From NCBI RefSeq assembly GCF_028769735.1, contig NC_088179.1, positions 9,267,950 through 9,331,949 of the forward strand: a stretch of DNA of 64,000 bases, read 5' to 3'. Source of the stretch: Zonotrichia leucophrys gambelii. Lineage: Eukaryota > Chordata > Aves > Passeriformes > Passerellidae. Every line of letters starts with the position of its first letter. Position 1 is the stretch's first letter. Position numbers and translations under genes: made by a program. Of the stretch, positions 42,101-52,416 are shown in pieces. The notes beneath the pieces were generated by a model. The model worked only from the letters and a program-made list of their open reading frames with translations, was not told where the DNA came from and ran no database searches.

Positions 42101-44735
42101 CCATGATGTGTAATGCAGTTTTCCCCCATTCTTCAAGAGTCAGCCCCTCTTCTCATCCCTTCTTGTGAGGGAGATGCTCACAAGGGCCAGAGGCAAACAG
42201 CATCTTCCTGAGGCCCATAACCTATGGAATTTCAGCACAAGAATTGGGAACCTACACTACTAGGAAAAAATTATGAAAACCCAACAGAATCATGGGGCTC
42301 TCTTATTGCCCAGAGCTTCTGATTTCACATCAAATAAGCCAACAGCATTAAAACAAGGCAAGCAAAGAATTCACCAGGCAGAATGTCATGAGGAGAAACA
42401 GCTGAAGGGTATATGCTGTTGTCTAAAGCCCTCATGTAAACCATAGTGGAAGAAATTTTTTTAGGTCATTAAAAGTTCATACACTGTAAAATAACACCCT
42501 GCTCACAGATGTGTCCCGAGCATGATCGTGTGGTCACGTCTAATATTTGAAAGGATTCCTTTAAAATGAATGAAAATTGTCAACAATTTCAAACTTAGTG
42601 ACTACTAGTAGACCTGTGTACAATATTTCAGGTACTTCTTCTCCCACGTGGCATTTTTAGCAGCACATATTTTCACGGGTGCTCGTGAAAAATTATAATC
42701 ACCTTCAATGGTAGGATTCCTGAATCACCTCTTAGCACTGGGAATTAGCATGGCTTTATCCTCCTACCACACTTCACCCCAGTGGCCTGACTTTGGAGGA
42801 GCAGAGTTGCTCCTGGCACTTGCTCTCCTCTTGTCTCTTGCCTGCCCAGTGCTCAGGGCTAAGGTTACCTAGGGCTTTGCTTGAGACAATGGGGATATGT
42901 GTGGGACTTGTGTAGCATAAAATGTCTTTTTATTAAGAGAGAGCATTATCCATCCATGTATTTATGTAGCTATTTATGTAACACATGAATAAGAAAATTT
43001 TTCACAGCTAAGGGAGTTCCAGGCCTGGTGCTGAGGATGTTTCACTCTATACTTTTAGTTCTGCTCATGGATTTTTCTTTTCACAGCCATCATGTTTTTC
43101 ATTTGGAAAGGCTATGGTACATGGGATCATTTGGTTTGTATGTAACTTACAGGTATCACAATGTCTTTTTTCAGTGCCTTTTTCATGTGCTCAGGAACTT
43201 GCACAGCCCTGCTTGGGGTCTGTCCTGATGCACTTTGCCCAGTCCCCTTTATAGCAATAGTCCAGCTCCTGAAGAGCCCAAGAGTCTGATCTCATAGTGT
43301 GGATATTCATCACAAAAAATACAAGATGTTTTCTACAGCTGGTGAACACAGCTAACCTGTGTGTAAAGTTGTGTCCATCAGTAGCTGCTTAATTGTATCA
43401 TTGGACAATATTTATTCTTTTTCTATTTATAACTATGACTCTTTCTGCCTAACCAAACTATCCTGCTTGGTTACAAAGAAAGAACCATGTTCATTTACAT
43501 TATTCTTTCTTGCTGCAAACACCCATGTTTTGAGCCCTTTAGTGGAAGTGCTGGTGCAGTGTGTCATGGCACAGTGAGGGCCAGCAGTGTCCAGCGGTAC
43601 GGGGTGGGGGTCCCCAGGGCTGGGCAATAGAAAACAGAAATAGTCCTCTGTGACACCAGGGGCCTCCTGGCAGTGTGAGTCACTGTCTGTTCCCCAAAGC
43701 CTGTTCTGTTTTCCCTGGGATTATGTGCTTTTCCCAGTGAATTCTGATGTGGCAGAGAGCTATGACATGTACTGACCTTGGCATCTAATCCTGGTCTCTG
43801 AGAGCGATTGAACTGGACACGTTCTGCCCATCAAACCTCTGCTCCAAGACAGCTCTGTGGTCTAGCTCAGGGCAATCTAATTTAAGCAATACTTGTATTT
43901 GGAAACCATTGGGACTGCTAATTATCTTTCTGGAATAATATGAAATTTCAAACTGATGAGATACAAGATCAGGCCCACTGCTAATGTAGGCACACACAAA
44001 AATGCACCATTTTCACTTTGCAGAGAAGAGAACTTCTTTGTCTAGCTTGTTTCTTTGACCTTCATAAAGCATTAAAACACCCACCAGAAGGGATCTTTTT
44101 TTTACTTTGAAGGATTTTAATTTTGCATTGTTTTGAGGTTATGTAAAGTTGTTTTATCTTAGTTGAAGATGGGTTTATTACTCCTTGTTCCATGGCACTA
44201 CCAACACAGAACCCAAGAGTACATAAAAGACCTTAATAGCATTTATTTCCAATGCTTTGAGAATAAAAAATAGCAGAAAACTGAGAGAAAATAGTACAAG
44301 AAAGGCAAGGCAAGCTTAGACTGGTTTCTTCTAAAGATGGCGAAGTTGGTAATTAAAACTGTATGGAAAAGCTCAGTTTTGTACAGTGGCAGGAGTTTCT
44401 TACTTTTTGTTGTTGCTGTTCAAGTTTGGTACAAGGATTTGCTTTGAAGAAGATTTTTGAAGGAAAACTAGAGACTGATGACTAATCTAAGGGTGAGTGT
44501 GTTTACCAAGAACTTGTCAGACATCCTGGTTTACTCTTGCACTCACTCACATTCAGGCGAGAAAATTTATCCAACCACCCTATATTCCTGTATGCTTCCT
44601 ACACATCCAGTCATCACACAGCTTTTACTGCCTGCTTAGGAGCAAGGAGCTGAGCCTACCTCCAACACCTTCCTGGTGAATGTCCAAACTTCTGGGCCTT
44701 TGCCTGGAGTTTTTCTTCATTATCTTGCTCTGATT

Positions 44736-44752
44736 AAAAAAAAAAAAAAAAA
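44736..44752. repeat. Poly(A) run (17 A)
   Basis: Seventeen A follow TCTGATT. No AATAAA lies just upstream and no recognised element body precedes it; an old retroposon tail or simple slippage. Confidence 0.6.
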
Positions 44753-45746
44753 CTATAAAAGGTGTCCTATACCTTGAATAATCTAATGAGTAAAAATTCC
44801 ATCAAGTTAAAAATTGATGTGCAATCAGCAAATTTTGTAATCCAAAGGATATTATGGGATGTAGTACCTGATTCACATCCTGGAATCTCCAGGAGGTCCC
44901 TTCTTGCAATCCTAACTTTTGTTTCTAGCTCTTTCTTCCCTCTTCAATAAGAACAGGCTTTGGGCCAAGACTCTTTGGTCAGAACCAAGTTTTCCTCTCC
45001 TGTGCTCTGTCTTGCTGGCTGTTACCTCCAGTGCTGATGCATTTTGTGCCTGTCTGTGTACATCCACATGTGCAGCCAAGCTCTGACAGGCTGCAGTATG
45101 TGCACCATTCCTCAAGCACGCTGGGATCTTTCCCAGGAGAGCTGTATAGCTGTAACATGTTTTGAATGCTCTACTTTTTTCCATAAATCAGGTTGTAACA
45201 TCATTATTTTTTGTGCCTCTCACACTAAACAAATGCCGTGTTATGATGTAGCAGGGATATTAACAGCCTGGTGCATGGCCAGAGGAGCAGGCTAAAGCCA
45301 GAAAGGAGGGAGGAGGTGAGAAAAATTAATGCTAGAACTAAGTGTAAGTGCCATCATTTCAGTCACTGGGAGGATTAGGCCTAAGACTCCAGTGTTAAAC
45401 ACATTGGCTTTAAACACCTTAGTAGCCCTACTGAAGTCGTCGAGGGATTTTACTGTGATTAACAGCTGGGTTGAGTCCTGGCCTGTGAGCTTCAGTGCCT
45501 GTTATTTGTCAAGGAAACACTGAAAATTTACTTAACACTCTGGGCCTTCATATCAACATGGTTACTGTCATTTCTGTAGTTCCTAGATTCGCAGTGGGGA
45601 TTTCCTCTCAGGCCTGTCCTGCAGCTTCCAGTGGCCGTGAAACTTTGTTCCTAATATTTTTTTATTTTGTTGCACTTATAAACTAAACAACTGGGCAAAA
45701 CTATAAAAAAAACTTTAGTATTTAGGCTTATTTTAATATAAAGCTT

Positions 45747-45757
45747 CCCCCCCCCCC
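45747..45757. repeat. C(11) homopolymer followed by AGG
   Basis: Eleven C directly followed by AGGCCTTT, which mimics a splice acceptor (pyrimidine tract plus AG). No open exon with a donor follows at a sensible distance. Confidence 0.6.
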
Positions 45758-46199
45758 AGGCCTTTCAACATGGTATGTGTTAACTAGGTATATTTTAGCA
45801 AATGACTTCGCCCATCCCAGTTCTACATGTTCTCCCTGAACACACCATTATTCAGTGCAGCTCCAGGGGAGGATTGTGCCCAGTGGACAGTATACCTAAG
45901 ATGCTGACAGGAAGGACTTAGCCATCAAACAAAAATAACATTTAAAAATCCCAAGCAGACTTGAAAAGCTGCATCTGGGAAAGTGGGAAAATTCAAATTC
46001 TTCACAGTAAATGATTCACAAACCATGGCAAAATACGATGGCCAGTATGAAAAAAGGATTTTGGAGCTGCCTACTCTTGGGTATATTTTAGGTGCTGTTT
46101 TGCAGGGGCTGGCAGAGTGTCTGTGTAACTGATACTTTCTGCAACTCCATTTCTATCTTTGGGAAGCTGCAACTGGCATTTTAGAGCTCAGCATGTCAA

Positions 46200-46510
46200 A
46201 GTGCTGCTTGTGTCCCCTCGAGTGCCTCCTGGAGTGCAGGAGATGAGTCCAGGAGGCACGGTGTTGGCACGGCACTGTGTGCGCACGGCGGGGAGCGGGG
46301 TGGCGCGGCTGTGACACGGTCACGGGCTCTCACGGGCGCTGCTTGGTGACACTCGGTGGCTGGAGCACACGCGTGCTGCGGGTTGGCACTGGCACACGCT
46401 CTGCCTGTGACGTGATGGGCTGTAAAAGAGAAGGTATTTCCCGGTGCCCACCAGAGGAAATCCGTGCTCAAGCGCTGGTGTCGTCAAGCCTGGCGCAGAA
46501 GCCGCTGTGC
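46200..46510. promoter_or_regulatory. Intronic CpG island, candidate alternative promoter
   Basis: About nineteen CpG fall between 46216 and 46420 by eye, against a CpG-poor surrounding intron, with GCGCACGGCGGGG-type GC-box-like sequence and a CRE-like TGACGTGA at 46408-46415. No TATA box is obvious. A strong splice donor (CTGCTGT|GTAAGTACTG) lies at 46601, about 100-200 bp downstream, fitting an unannotated first exon that would splice to 48436. The first Met then available in the gene's frame would be at 48445. A GC-rich intronic repeat or enhancer is the alternative. Confidence 0.4.
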
Positions 46511-48435
46511 TTGTGAATATTTGTGTAATGAATTGTGTGCAAACTGTGTCCCTGTCCTTCCCCACGGAGGAGGACCCAGCCAAGCTGAAGACACTGCTGT
46601 GTAAGTACTGACCCACTGCTGGTGAGCAGAGTGGCACAAACCTGGGCCAGGCAGAGCCTCTCCAAAGATCTGTGGAGAGAGCCAAGGGGTGGGAGGGGAG
46701 CATCTCCAGTTCAGACAGGGAGTTTTGGACCAAGCCTGGGCACCCAAAGAGAGAAAGTCTCTTGGCCATGGCAGATGCTGTGCCTCATGCCCACCTGCAC
46801 CACAGTAAACATTGGATCATGCCTGAAATGAAAGATAAGTATCCGATTAAAAGAGCAGGCACAGCAGAATTCCTGAAAAAAATGGCTCAGCCACTCAGGA
46901 GGACACATTGCAGATAAGTTCCCGGTGTAATTCAAAATTCAGAAGAACATTGAAGGACAAAATCCATATTATGGTTTAAACTTGTTTTTCTCACAGTACT
47001 ATCTAGTGTATAAGGTAAGCATGGTTTTGTGATAAAAGTATTTTATCCTCTTTTGCTCTTTTTTTTTTTTACAAAAAATATTGATATTTCTGTATTCTAA
47101 TAATTTTTCTGTTTACATAATTTTTTATTATTTTTCTGGTAGGCTTTCCTAAATTTATTCCTTTTGCTTTGTTTTCTACTATGAATCTGAACATTTGCTT
47201 AATCTATTATCAATAAATGCTAAATAGGCTTCAAGCTAAACACAAAAACTACTGAGATCCAAGGAAGTTGGATCTATAAGGGATTCTATAGGGGATTTTA
47301 GGCAAACCAGGCCCCAGTTCTAGTGTCTTGGTGTATGCCCATGCTTGGCATTCTAAGACTTGTGAATGAACGCATATGCATTATTAAATGTATTCAAATA
47401 CCATAATAATAAAGATACAATTCCTTCATGAATCTCAAATTCTGCCAAAGTATTGCTATAGATGTTCATTTTCATGTCAAAAGCACAGATGTACCTGGAC
47501 AGCCCCTGTGAAGGTACCGTGTGCATTTACTTACACACAAATCCTTAACTCTTGGGAAAATGTGGGGACATTCAAGACATCACTTCACATTTGCAAAGTA
47601 AGTGTCCAGAGGAAGTTTTCTGAGCTGCAGGTATGCAGTGATGTCCGAAACCAATGAGCCCTTTCAGAGGAATTTACTATTAGTGATTTCTGTTCCAGTC
47701 TAAAGCCTCTGAAGACACATTTTCAATTGTGAACTCCCCACTGAACTCAAATGAAGTCACATTCTCAGCTTCAGAGGGGCTGTGACACGTACTTACAGCT
47801 AAACATATGCTAACCTCCCCTTTTGGATCAGGATCACGTTCTCCAGTATTCCACATGCATGAAAACATGGAGTTTCTTAACTCTTGTGCCTTCCAGTTAA
47901 TGAAATATCACAGAGTAGGATAGGTTAATCCATGTAATTTGCAGGGAGTTCATTAAATCATTTTAACAAAATTTAACAGTTATATTTAGCTTGATACTCA
48001 GAAATGTTAACACCCTGCTTTTAATGTGACAGATTGGATTTGGAAAGCAATATAAAACGTGGGTTTCAGTGTGTAGAATTTTTTATTTCCACAACTTAAG
48101 GATGCTGTTAAGATCCATGTGCCTTTTTTAAGATCTATTGTACCATTTAAAATCCAACCAGTGTTAGATTGCCAAAACCATTTATCTTAGATTTTAGTGC
48201 TCTGGAGAAGTTAAGACTGTGATCTTCTATTACCCTTTCTTTTCTTAAGGAAGTATTTAGAAGTAAAGACTAACTCTGTTTCTGTTGTTGGCATAGAGAT
48301 TTTTATTCATAAAATTAGACTGTTTCGAATAAGAGTAAGCTAACTTTGCAAAGAAAAAGCATATTTAATCTATGACCAAGACAGTTATGTTTTTTCCCTC
48401 TTTTTTTTTCTTTCTCCATCCACCTCCCCCAATAG

Positions 48436-48663
48436 GTGACGTGCATGCAGTGGTTGCAAGGGGACCATACGATGCTGGACATGATTGAAAAAAAGCGTTG
48501 CCTCTGCAAAGAGATCAAAGCTCGACAGAAATCAGAGAAAGGACTCTGCAAACAGGACAGCATGCCTATCTTGCCGAGTTGGAAAAAGAATGCTGGGACC
48601 AAGAAATACAGCCCTCCTCCTTATTCCAAACAGCAAACTGTTTTCTGGGACACTGCAATTTGA
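48436..48663 (+). CDS. NCKAP5: Terminal coding exon, probable NCKAP5 C-terminus
   Basis: The acceptor is ctttctccatccacctcccccaatag|GTGACG; the frame enters in phase 0 from S-Q and runs 75 codons to TGA at 48661-48663. The product is VTCMQWLQGDHTMLDMIEKK, then a Cys/Lys-rich piece RCLCKEIKARQKSEKG, then SMPILPSWKK, then KKYSPPPYSKQQTVFWDTAI. The first half reads as an amphipathic helix. PPPY is a PPxY-type WW-domain ligand, and the last four residues DTAI fit a class I PDZ ligand (T at -2, I at 0). No catalytic motif or transmembrane segment is present, consistent with a scaffold or cytoskeletal adaptor. Codon use is AT-richer than in the previous exon. NCKAP5 (or paralogue NCKAP5L) is my best recognition; the very long flanking introns favour NCKAP5. 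Name about 0.55-0.6; reality as an exon above 0.9. Confidence 0.82.
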   Translation: MTCMQWLQGDHTMLDMIEKKRCLCKEIKARQKSEKGLCKQDSMPILPSWKKNAGTKKYSPPPYSKQQTVFWDTAI

Positions 48664-48893
48664 CAGGCCTGTGGAGGATGCCCTCTCTGCTGTGTGGCAC
48701 CAAGCACAGGTAGCCTGCTTTCTTTAAAAGGCAAAGGCTCTAATCTAAGACTTATCTGCAGGTGGTGGACTTCCTAGGAAAAAACACACCAGTACAGTGC
48801 TCACCTGTCAATCAAGAGAGAGATTTAAGTTTCTGACTGGATTAAGGCATACATATTCATCCAGGACTTTTTTGGATCCAGAAGATATCAAAA

Positions 48894-48901
48894 TGTAAAT
48901 A
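48894..48901 (+). promoter_or_regulatory. Pumilio-type element TGTAAATA
   Basis: Exact match to TGTANATA within the 3'UTR, about 230 nt after the stop. Pumilio proteins bind this motif and usually repress or destabilise the mRNA. Confidence 0.4.
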
Positions 48902-48942
48902 TTTCACCAATATATTGAAAACACCCAAACTAATACACGGTT

Positions 48943-48967
48943 TAAATATATAAATATATATATATAA
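48943..48967. repeat. TA microsatellite in 3'UTR
   Basis: 'aaatatataaatatatatatataaa': an AT-only slippage-type repeat. Confidence 0.6.
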
Positions 48968-49600
48968 ATTCAAAAATTTATGGAGAATTTTACTATATAA
49001 TGTTACTGTTATACTGTTTTATTACCTATTTTCTATGTTCTATTCTACTGTTCACCCCCGCCGCCACCATTTTATTTCTCTGACCTGCCTAGATGTGGCC
49101 TCTGTACAAAAGCATGTGGTTGTACGTGTTGTTGGAGAGGACAATGTACAAAACAACTCGGTGCTAGGGCTGTAGAGGATAACTAGAGTCGTACTTGTTA
49201 GATGTCCTTAGCTAGGGGGGTGGGATGGACAAAGGAGAGAGTTCTGGGGGGAAACAGCAAACCTGCAAGCACTGAAAGTACAAGTGCTCAGTGCAGGTGC
49301 CCAAGTTGCATTTAAAATATTAATTGTTCTGCATCTGTTTTCCCATAATGGTAACCAGATTAATTGTCCTTGGTTTTATATGAACCATTCACTAAAATGA
49401 TTTGGCCAAGGAACTAAATTTTCTGCAGCACGGCCTGCAACAGAATCTCTTCCCTGAAGACGTTCCATTGATTAGCAGAGACCATGGTTCACTGTGACTA
49501 AGCATTGTGCAGCCCTTGGCGGAGAGAGCCGGCGGCTCAGCGGGGTGAGGCGGTGCCACTGCAGCCGCCGTCCCCGTCCACATTTACCCACGGTCCAGAA

Positions 49601-49606
49601 AATAAA
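49601..49606 (+). terminator. Proximal poly(A) signal AATAAA
   Basis: Canonical hexamer followed within 30 nt by a T/G-rich stretch (tatgtttacatgtttatt). Use would give a ~0.95 kb 3'UTR lacking four of the five Pumilio motifs and the MIR-like element. Confidence 0.4.
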
Positions 49607-50333
49607 GGCGACAAAATATGTTTACATGTTTATTATTTTTAAATCCAGCAGCACATCCTTACTTATGCTGTGTCAGATTTCCTCGTGTTGTTTCTGTGGG
49701 CTGGATTTCAGACCCCTTGAAAGGCTGTTGGGAAGTCCCTCTTGGTTTCATGCCGTTTTGAAGCAGAAGCCCACATAACGCATTCTCCCGGCTATGCTGT
49801 TTCTTCTTCCTGGCTGCTTCTGGAATTGGCTTGCAATCTGTATTATATTACATCCATTTTAACAGAATATTATGTCATGACCAAAGAATTATGACCTCCT
49901 GGTTTTAACGGGAGAAAGGGATGGCTTATACTGATTATGAGGGTGAAATCTGTGCGGTGAAATATCTTCCAAAAGGATCTGTTGAGGACGAGGGAAAATT
50001 GTACTGCAGTGGAGTAGGGGGGAAAAAAAGATCTATGGCATATATTTTGTATATTAAAATTTCTATCTATGTGTCTGAATTTTGGTAGTACAAAATTCCC
50101 TCTTTAAAACAATCATTTTAATGTTATATTCACCAAGAAGAAAAGGTGTGTTGTTTGAAACTTCTTGTTATATTGGCTTTTCTTTAAAATTATATTGACA
50201 GCATTGCCACAGCTGTAATTGCTGATCAAAAAAGACCAAAAATAACAAATTTTAGAAGGTTTTTGTAATCTATATTGCTAAAGTTTGAGTTTCAGTAATG
50301 TTTTATCAGTAGTAATTTCTTTTCAGCCTCTGA

Positions 50334-50339
50334 AATAAA
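50334..50339 (+). terminator. Internal poly(A) signal AATAAA
   Basis: Canonical hexamer followed by GTTTTTAAATATTTTATAAC. It would define an intermediate 3'UTR of about 1.7 kb. Confidence 0.35.
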
Positions 50340-50412
50340 GTTTTTAAATATTTTATAACTAATTAACTAATGTATATTTTGATGTCCAAACTGAGATTTC
50401 TGTAAAAGATGA

Positions 50413-50550
50413 AGTGTGTGTTTATATGTGTGTATGTATATTAGCATTACTGTATATGTATATATGCATATGTGTACACACATATACATGTATATATGCA
50501 TGTATCTATATATACCCATAGATGTGTGCATACGTATATCTGCATATGTT
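50413..50550. repeat. Compound TG/TA microsatellite
   Basis: Interrupted TGTGTATGTATA / TATATGCATATGTG units over about 140 bp in the 3'UTR. It contains two TGTATATA words (50457-50464, 50489-50496) that coincide with Pumilio motifs. Confidence 0.7.
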
Positions 50551-51373
50551 AAATATTGGTGTGTTAGGAATATACAAAGGCTGGAATAGGTACAGAGTTG
50601 AAATTCAGATTTGAAGACCCCCTCACAGCCAAAATTACAGAAGACATGAAAAAACCTGGAGGCTGTCAGGGAATCTTTGAACACTTTGCATCCAAAAGAC
50701 ACCAACTGTTTATTCTGCTTATTCTCTCTTTTTTAAAGAAAGAAAATTGCAGAAGAAAAACTCCAGAAATCTCGCAAAGTTCCAGAATCTGCTGGAAAGA
50801 AGAAGACTTGTTGGTCATGAGAAATCTGTTGAGATAACAGGTTCATTATTCAGCAAGTGTTCATGGTTTGTCTTCCTTGTAATGTGGCAAGAGAAGAATT
50901 TCCCATATCCATGTGTGAAACACTTAGCTCAGCCCTTTCCCCCAGCTGCACAAAGTCACTGGTGACAGAACACAAGCAGGCGTTCAGTCAGCTCTGCCAG
51001 TCCTTGTCCTCACTGGTTTCCTCCTGGAGCTCCAGGAACGTCGCTGGCAGCGCAGACCCTGGGCACACCTGCTGGGGGAAGGCAGTGTCAGTGTGAACGG
51101 TTCTGTCCTTGCTGGTGTTTGTTCATATCGTGTCCTTTCCATATCGACATGTAACAGGAATAACGATCAGGGAATTGAAGCGTTCTTGTCCTAGAGCAGA
51201 CTTGCTTGTACACTTAGCCCGCTGCAAACTCCTTGTTTTGCTTTTATTGCTGAACACTGTTTATGTTGTCCTTCCTAAATAACTGCCCATGTGCTTCCAG
51301 ACCTCCATTGTATCCCATGGAAACAATGGCTTTTTGTTTTAAAGTGCAACAACATGAAAAAGTAAAATATAAC

Positions 51374-51505
51374 TTAGCACTTACCTTCAAAGCACTTTAG
51401 AAATGTGAAGTAAACCTCATGCTTGCGAGAGCCGTTTTACTGAGGAGGGAAGTGAGGCTCAGGCAGAGTAGTTTCCCAAGGTCAGGGACAGAGCCACTGC
51501 CCTGT
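51374..51505 (+). repeat. Ancient MIR-like SINE fossil
   Basis: The order of words follows the MIR 3' part. 'cttagcacttac', 'agcactttagaaatgtgaag', 'aaacctcatgc' and 'gttttactgagga' are followed by 'agtgaggctcaggcagagta', 'gtttcccaaggtcaggga' and 'cagagcc'. These parallel MIR's 'AGCACTTTACATGTG... TTTTACAGATGAGGAAACTGAGGCTCAGAGAGGTTAAG... CCCAAGGTCAC... CAGAGCC'. It is diverged, as expected for an amniote-age copy, and lies inside the 3'UTR. Confidence 0.6.
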
Positions 51506-51694
51506 CCCCTGACCCACCTGGCCCACCCCATGGCTCGAGTAAAAGTCACATGGTCCTGCCGAGAGCTGCCATCACAATGCTGTCACACATTTCCTACATC
51601 ACCTCTTGTCTCAGCAGCTTCTGTGTCACAGGGTGAATGACAGTGCTTAGTTACACACGGTCATTAAAGCTGTAGTCTGTATAAATATGCAATC

Positions 51695-51702
51695 TGTATA
51701 TA
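51695..51702 (+). promoter_or_regulatory. Pumilio-type element TGTATATA
   Basis: Exact TGTANATA match within a small palindrome CTGTATATACATACAG. A second copy is 36 nt downstream. Confidence 0.4.
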
Positions 51703-51738
51703 CATACAGATCACATATATACACACACTTATGGAGAC

Positions 51739-51746
51739 TGTATATA
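51739..51746 (+). promoter_or_regulatory. Pumilio-type element TGTATATA
   Basis: Exact TGTANATA match in the distal 3'UTR, close to the copy at 51695, in sequence that does not look like simple repeat. Confidence 0.4.
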
Positions 51747-52410
51747 TGAAATTGTTTGGTATGCACTTATTTTGCTTTAAACTCCTGAAGTTAAACATTA
51801 TAGTGTAGCAATTTGTGTAAGGTGCACTGTGATTTCAAGAAAGCACAGTAAAGTCACAGGTCTTGTTATTCTTGCACTAAAAATGTGTTTACGTATATTA
51901 GCCAATGTATGTCTACTTATCGCTCCTTTTGACAAATTAAAGCAAATGGTATAAAATAGTATGGGGTTTTTTGGTTTGGGTTGTTTATTTTTAAGTGGAC
52001 AATGGCACTATGTTTTTAAATGACAGGGTTTTTAAATAAAATTAAATCATTCTGTGTTCATTCCAATGTAATACATTTACCAATATCTTGAAACTGAATG
52101 TCATGTTGCTTTTTTTTTATATTTCATTAGAAATTGTCAGGTATGTGCCTGAGATTGTGTAGGACTAAGGAGTAGCTAGAGGCTAACTGTAATCATATAT
52201 TATTAGCCGTTTCTATATACACAGTATAAATACATATTAATTTTCTTTTCATTTTTGTACTTGATTTTTTTAGGTAAGATGTAATTAAATGTACTTTGAT
52301 ACTTCTGAAGTAATAAGATGTTGTTTGAAGATCAATTCTGCTTTCTTTAGTGCATTGACAATATTTTACAATAATTTAGTGCTTATTTATTTGTGCTCCA
52401 GTGTAATTAT

Positions 52411-52416
52411 AATAAA
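52411..52416 (+). terminator. Distal poly(A) signal AATAAA
   Basis: Last AATAAA before 3'UTR-like sequence ends, with T-rich downstream sequence (ttggcttttcatttttattt). Cleavage is expected around 52430. A second distal signal is at 52035-52040. Confidence 0.55.

Larger units (their letters stand above)
25841..48435 (+). other. Second intron, remainder
   Basis: The acceptor for the terminal exon is tttctttctccatccacctcccccaatag ending at 48435. The intron is AT-rich with a CR1 copy (28400-29108), a short direct duplication (29846-29897), an enhancer-like block (31420-31500), a palindrome (35144-35175), a TG/TA-rich stretch (36050-36180), an A17 run (44736-44752), a C11 run (45747-45757) and a CpG island (46200-46510). 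GC-rich patches near 34000-34200 and 39050-39500 have no recognisable gene. The stretches 26000-28000, 32000-34000, 36300-39000, 40000-44700 and 46900-48400 hold nothing I can name. Confidence 0.8.

Noticed and set aside
42670..42691. TTTTCACG...CGTGAAAA 8-bp hairpin
   Set aside because: Short stem with no context; chance occurrence is likely.
45747..45760. C11-AG resembling a splice acceptor
   Set aside because: No in-frame exon with a plausible donor follows; a homopolymer is the simpler reading.
46570..46600. 31-nt internal exon (E-D-P-A-K-L-K-T-L-L) ending at the orphan donor
   Set aside because: Its length is not a multiple of three, so inclusion would shift the terminal exon out of frame to an early stop, and the acceptor ACGGAG is weak. 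The donor is retained only as part of the CpG island hypothesis.
46320..46769. 149-codon minus-strand open frame through the CpG island
   Set aside because: GC-rich sequence is poor in stop codons; overlapping frames on both strands are open as well, with no conserved motif.
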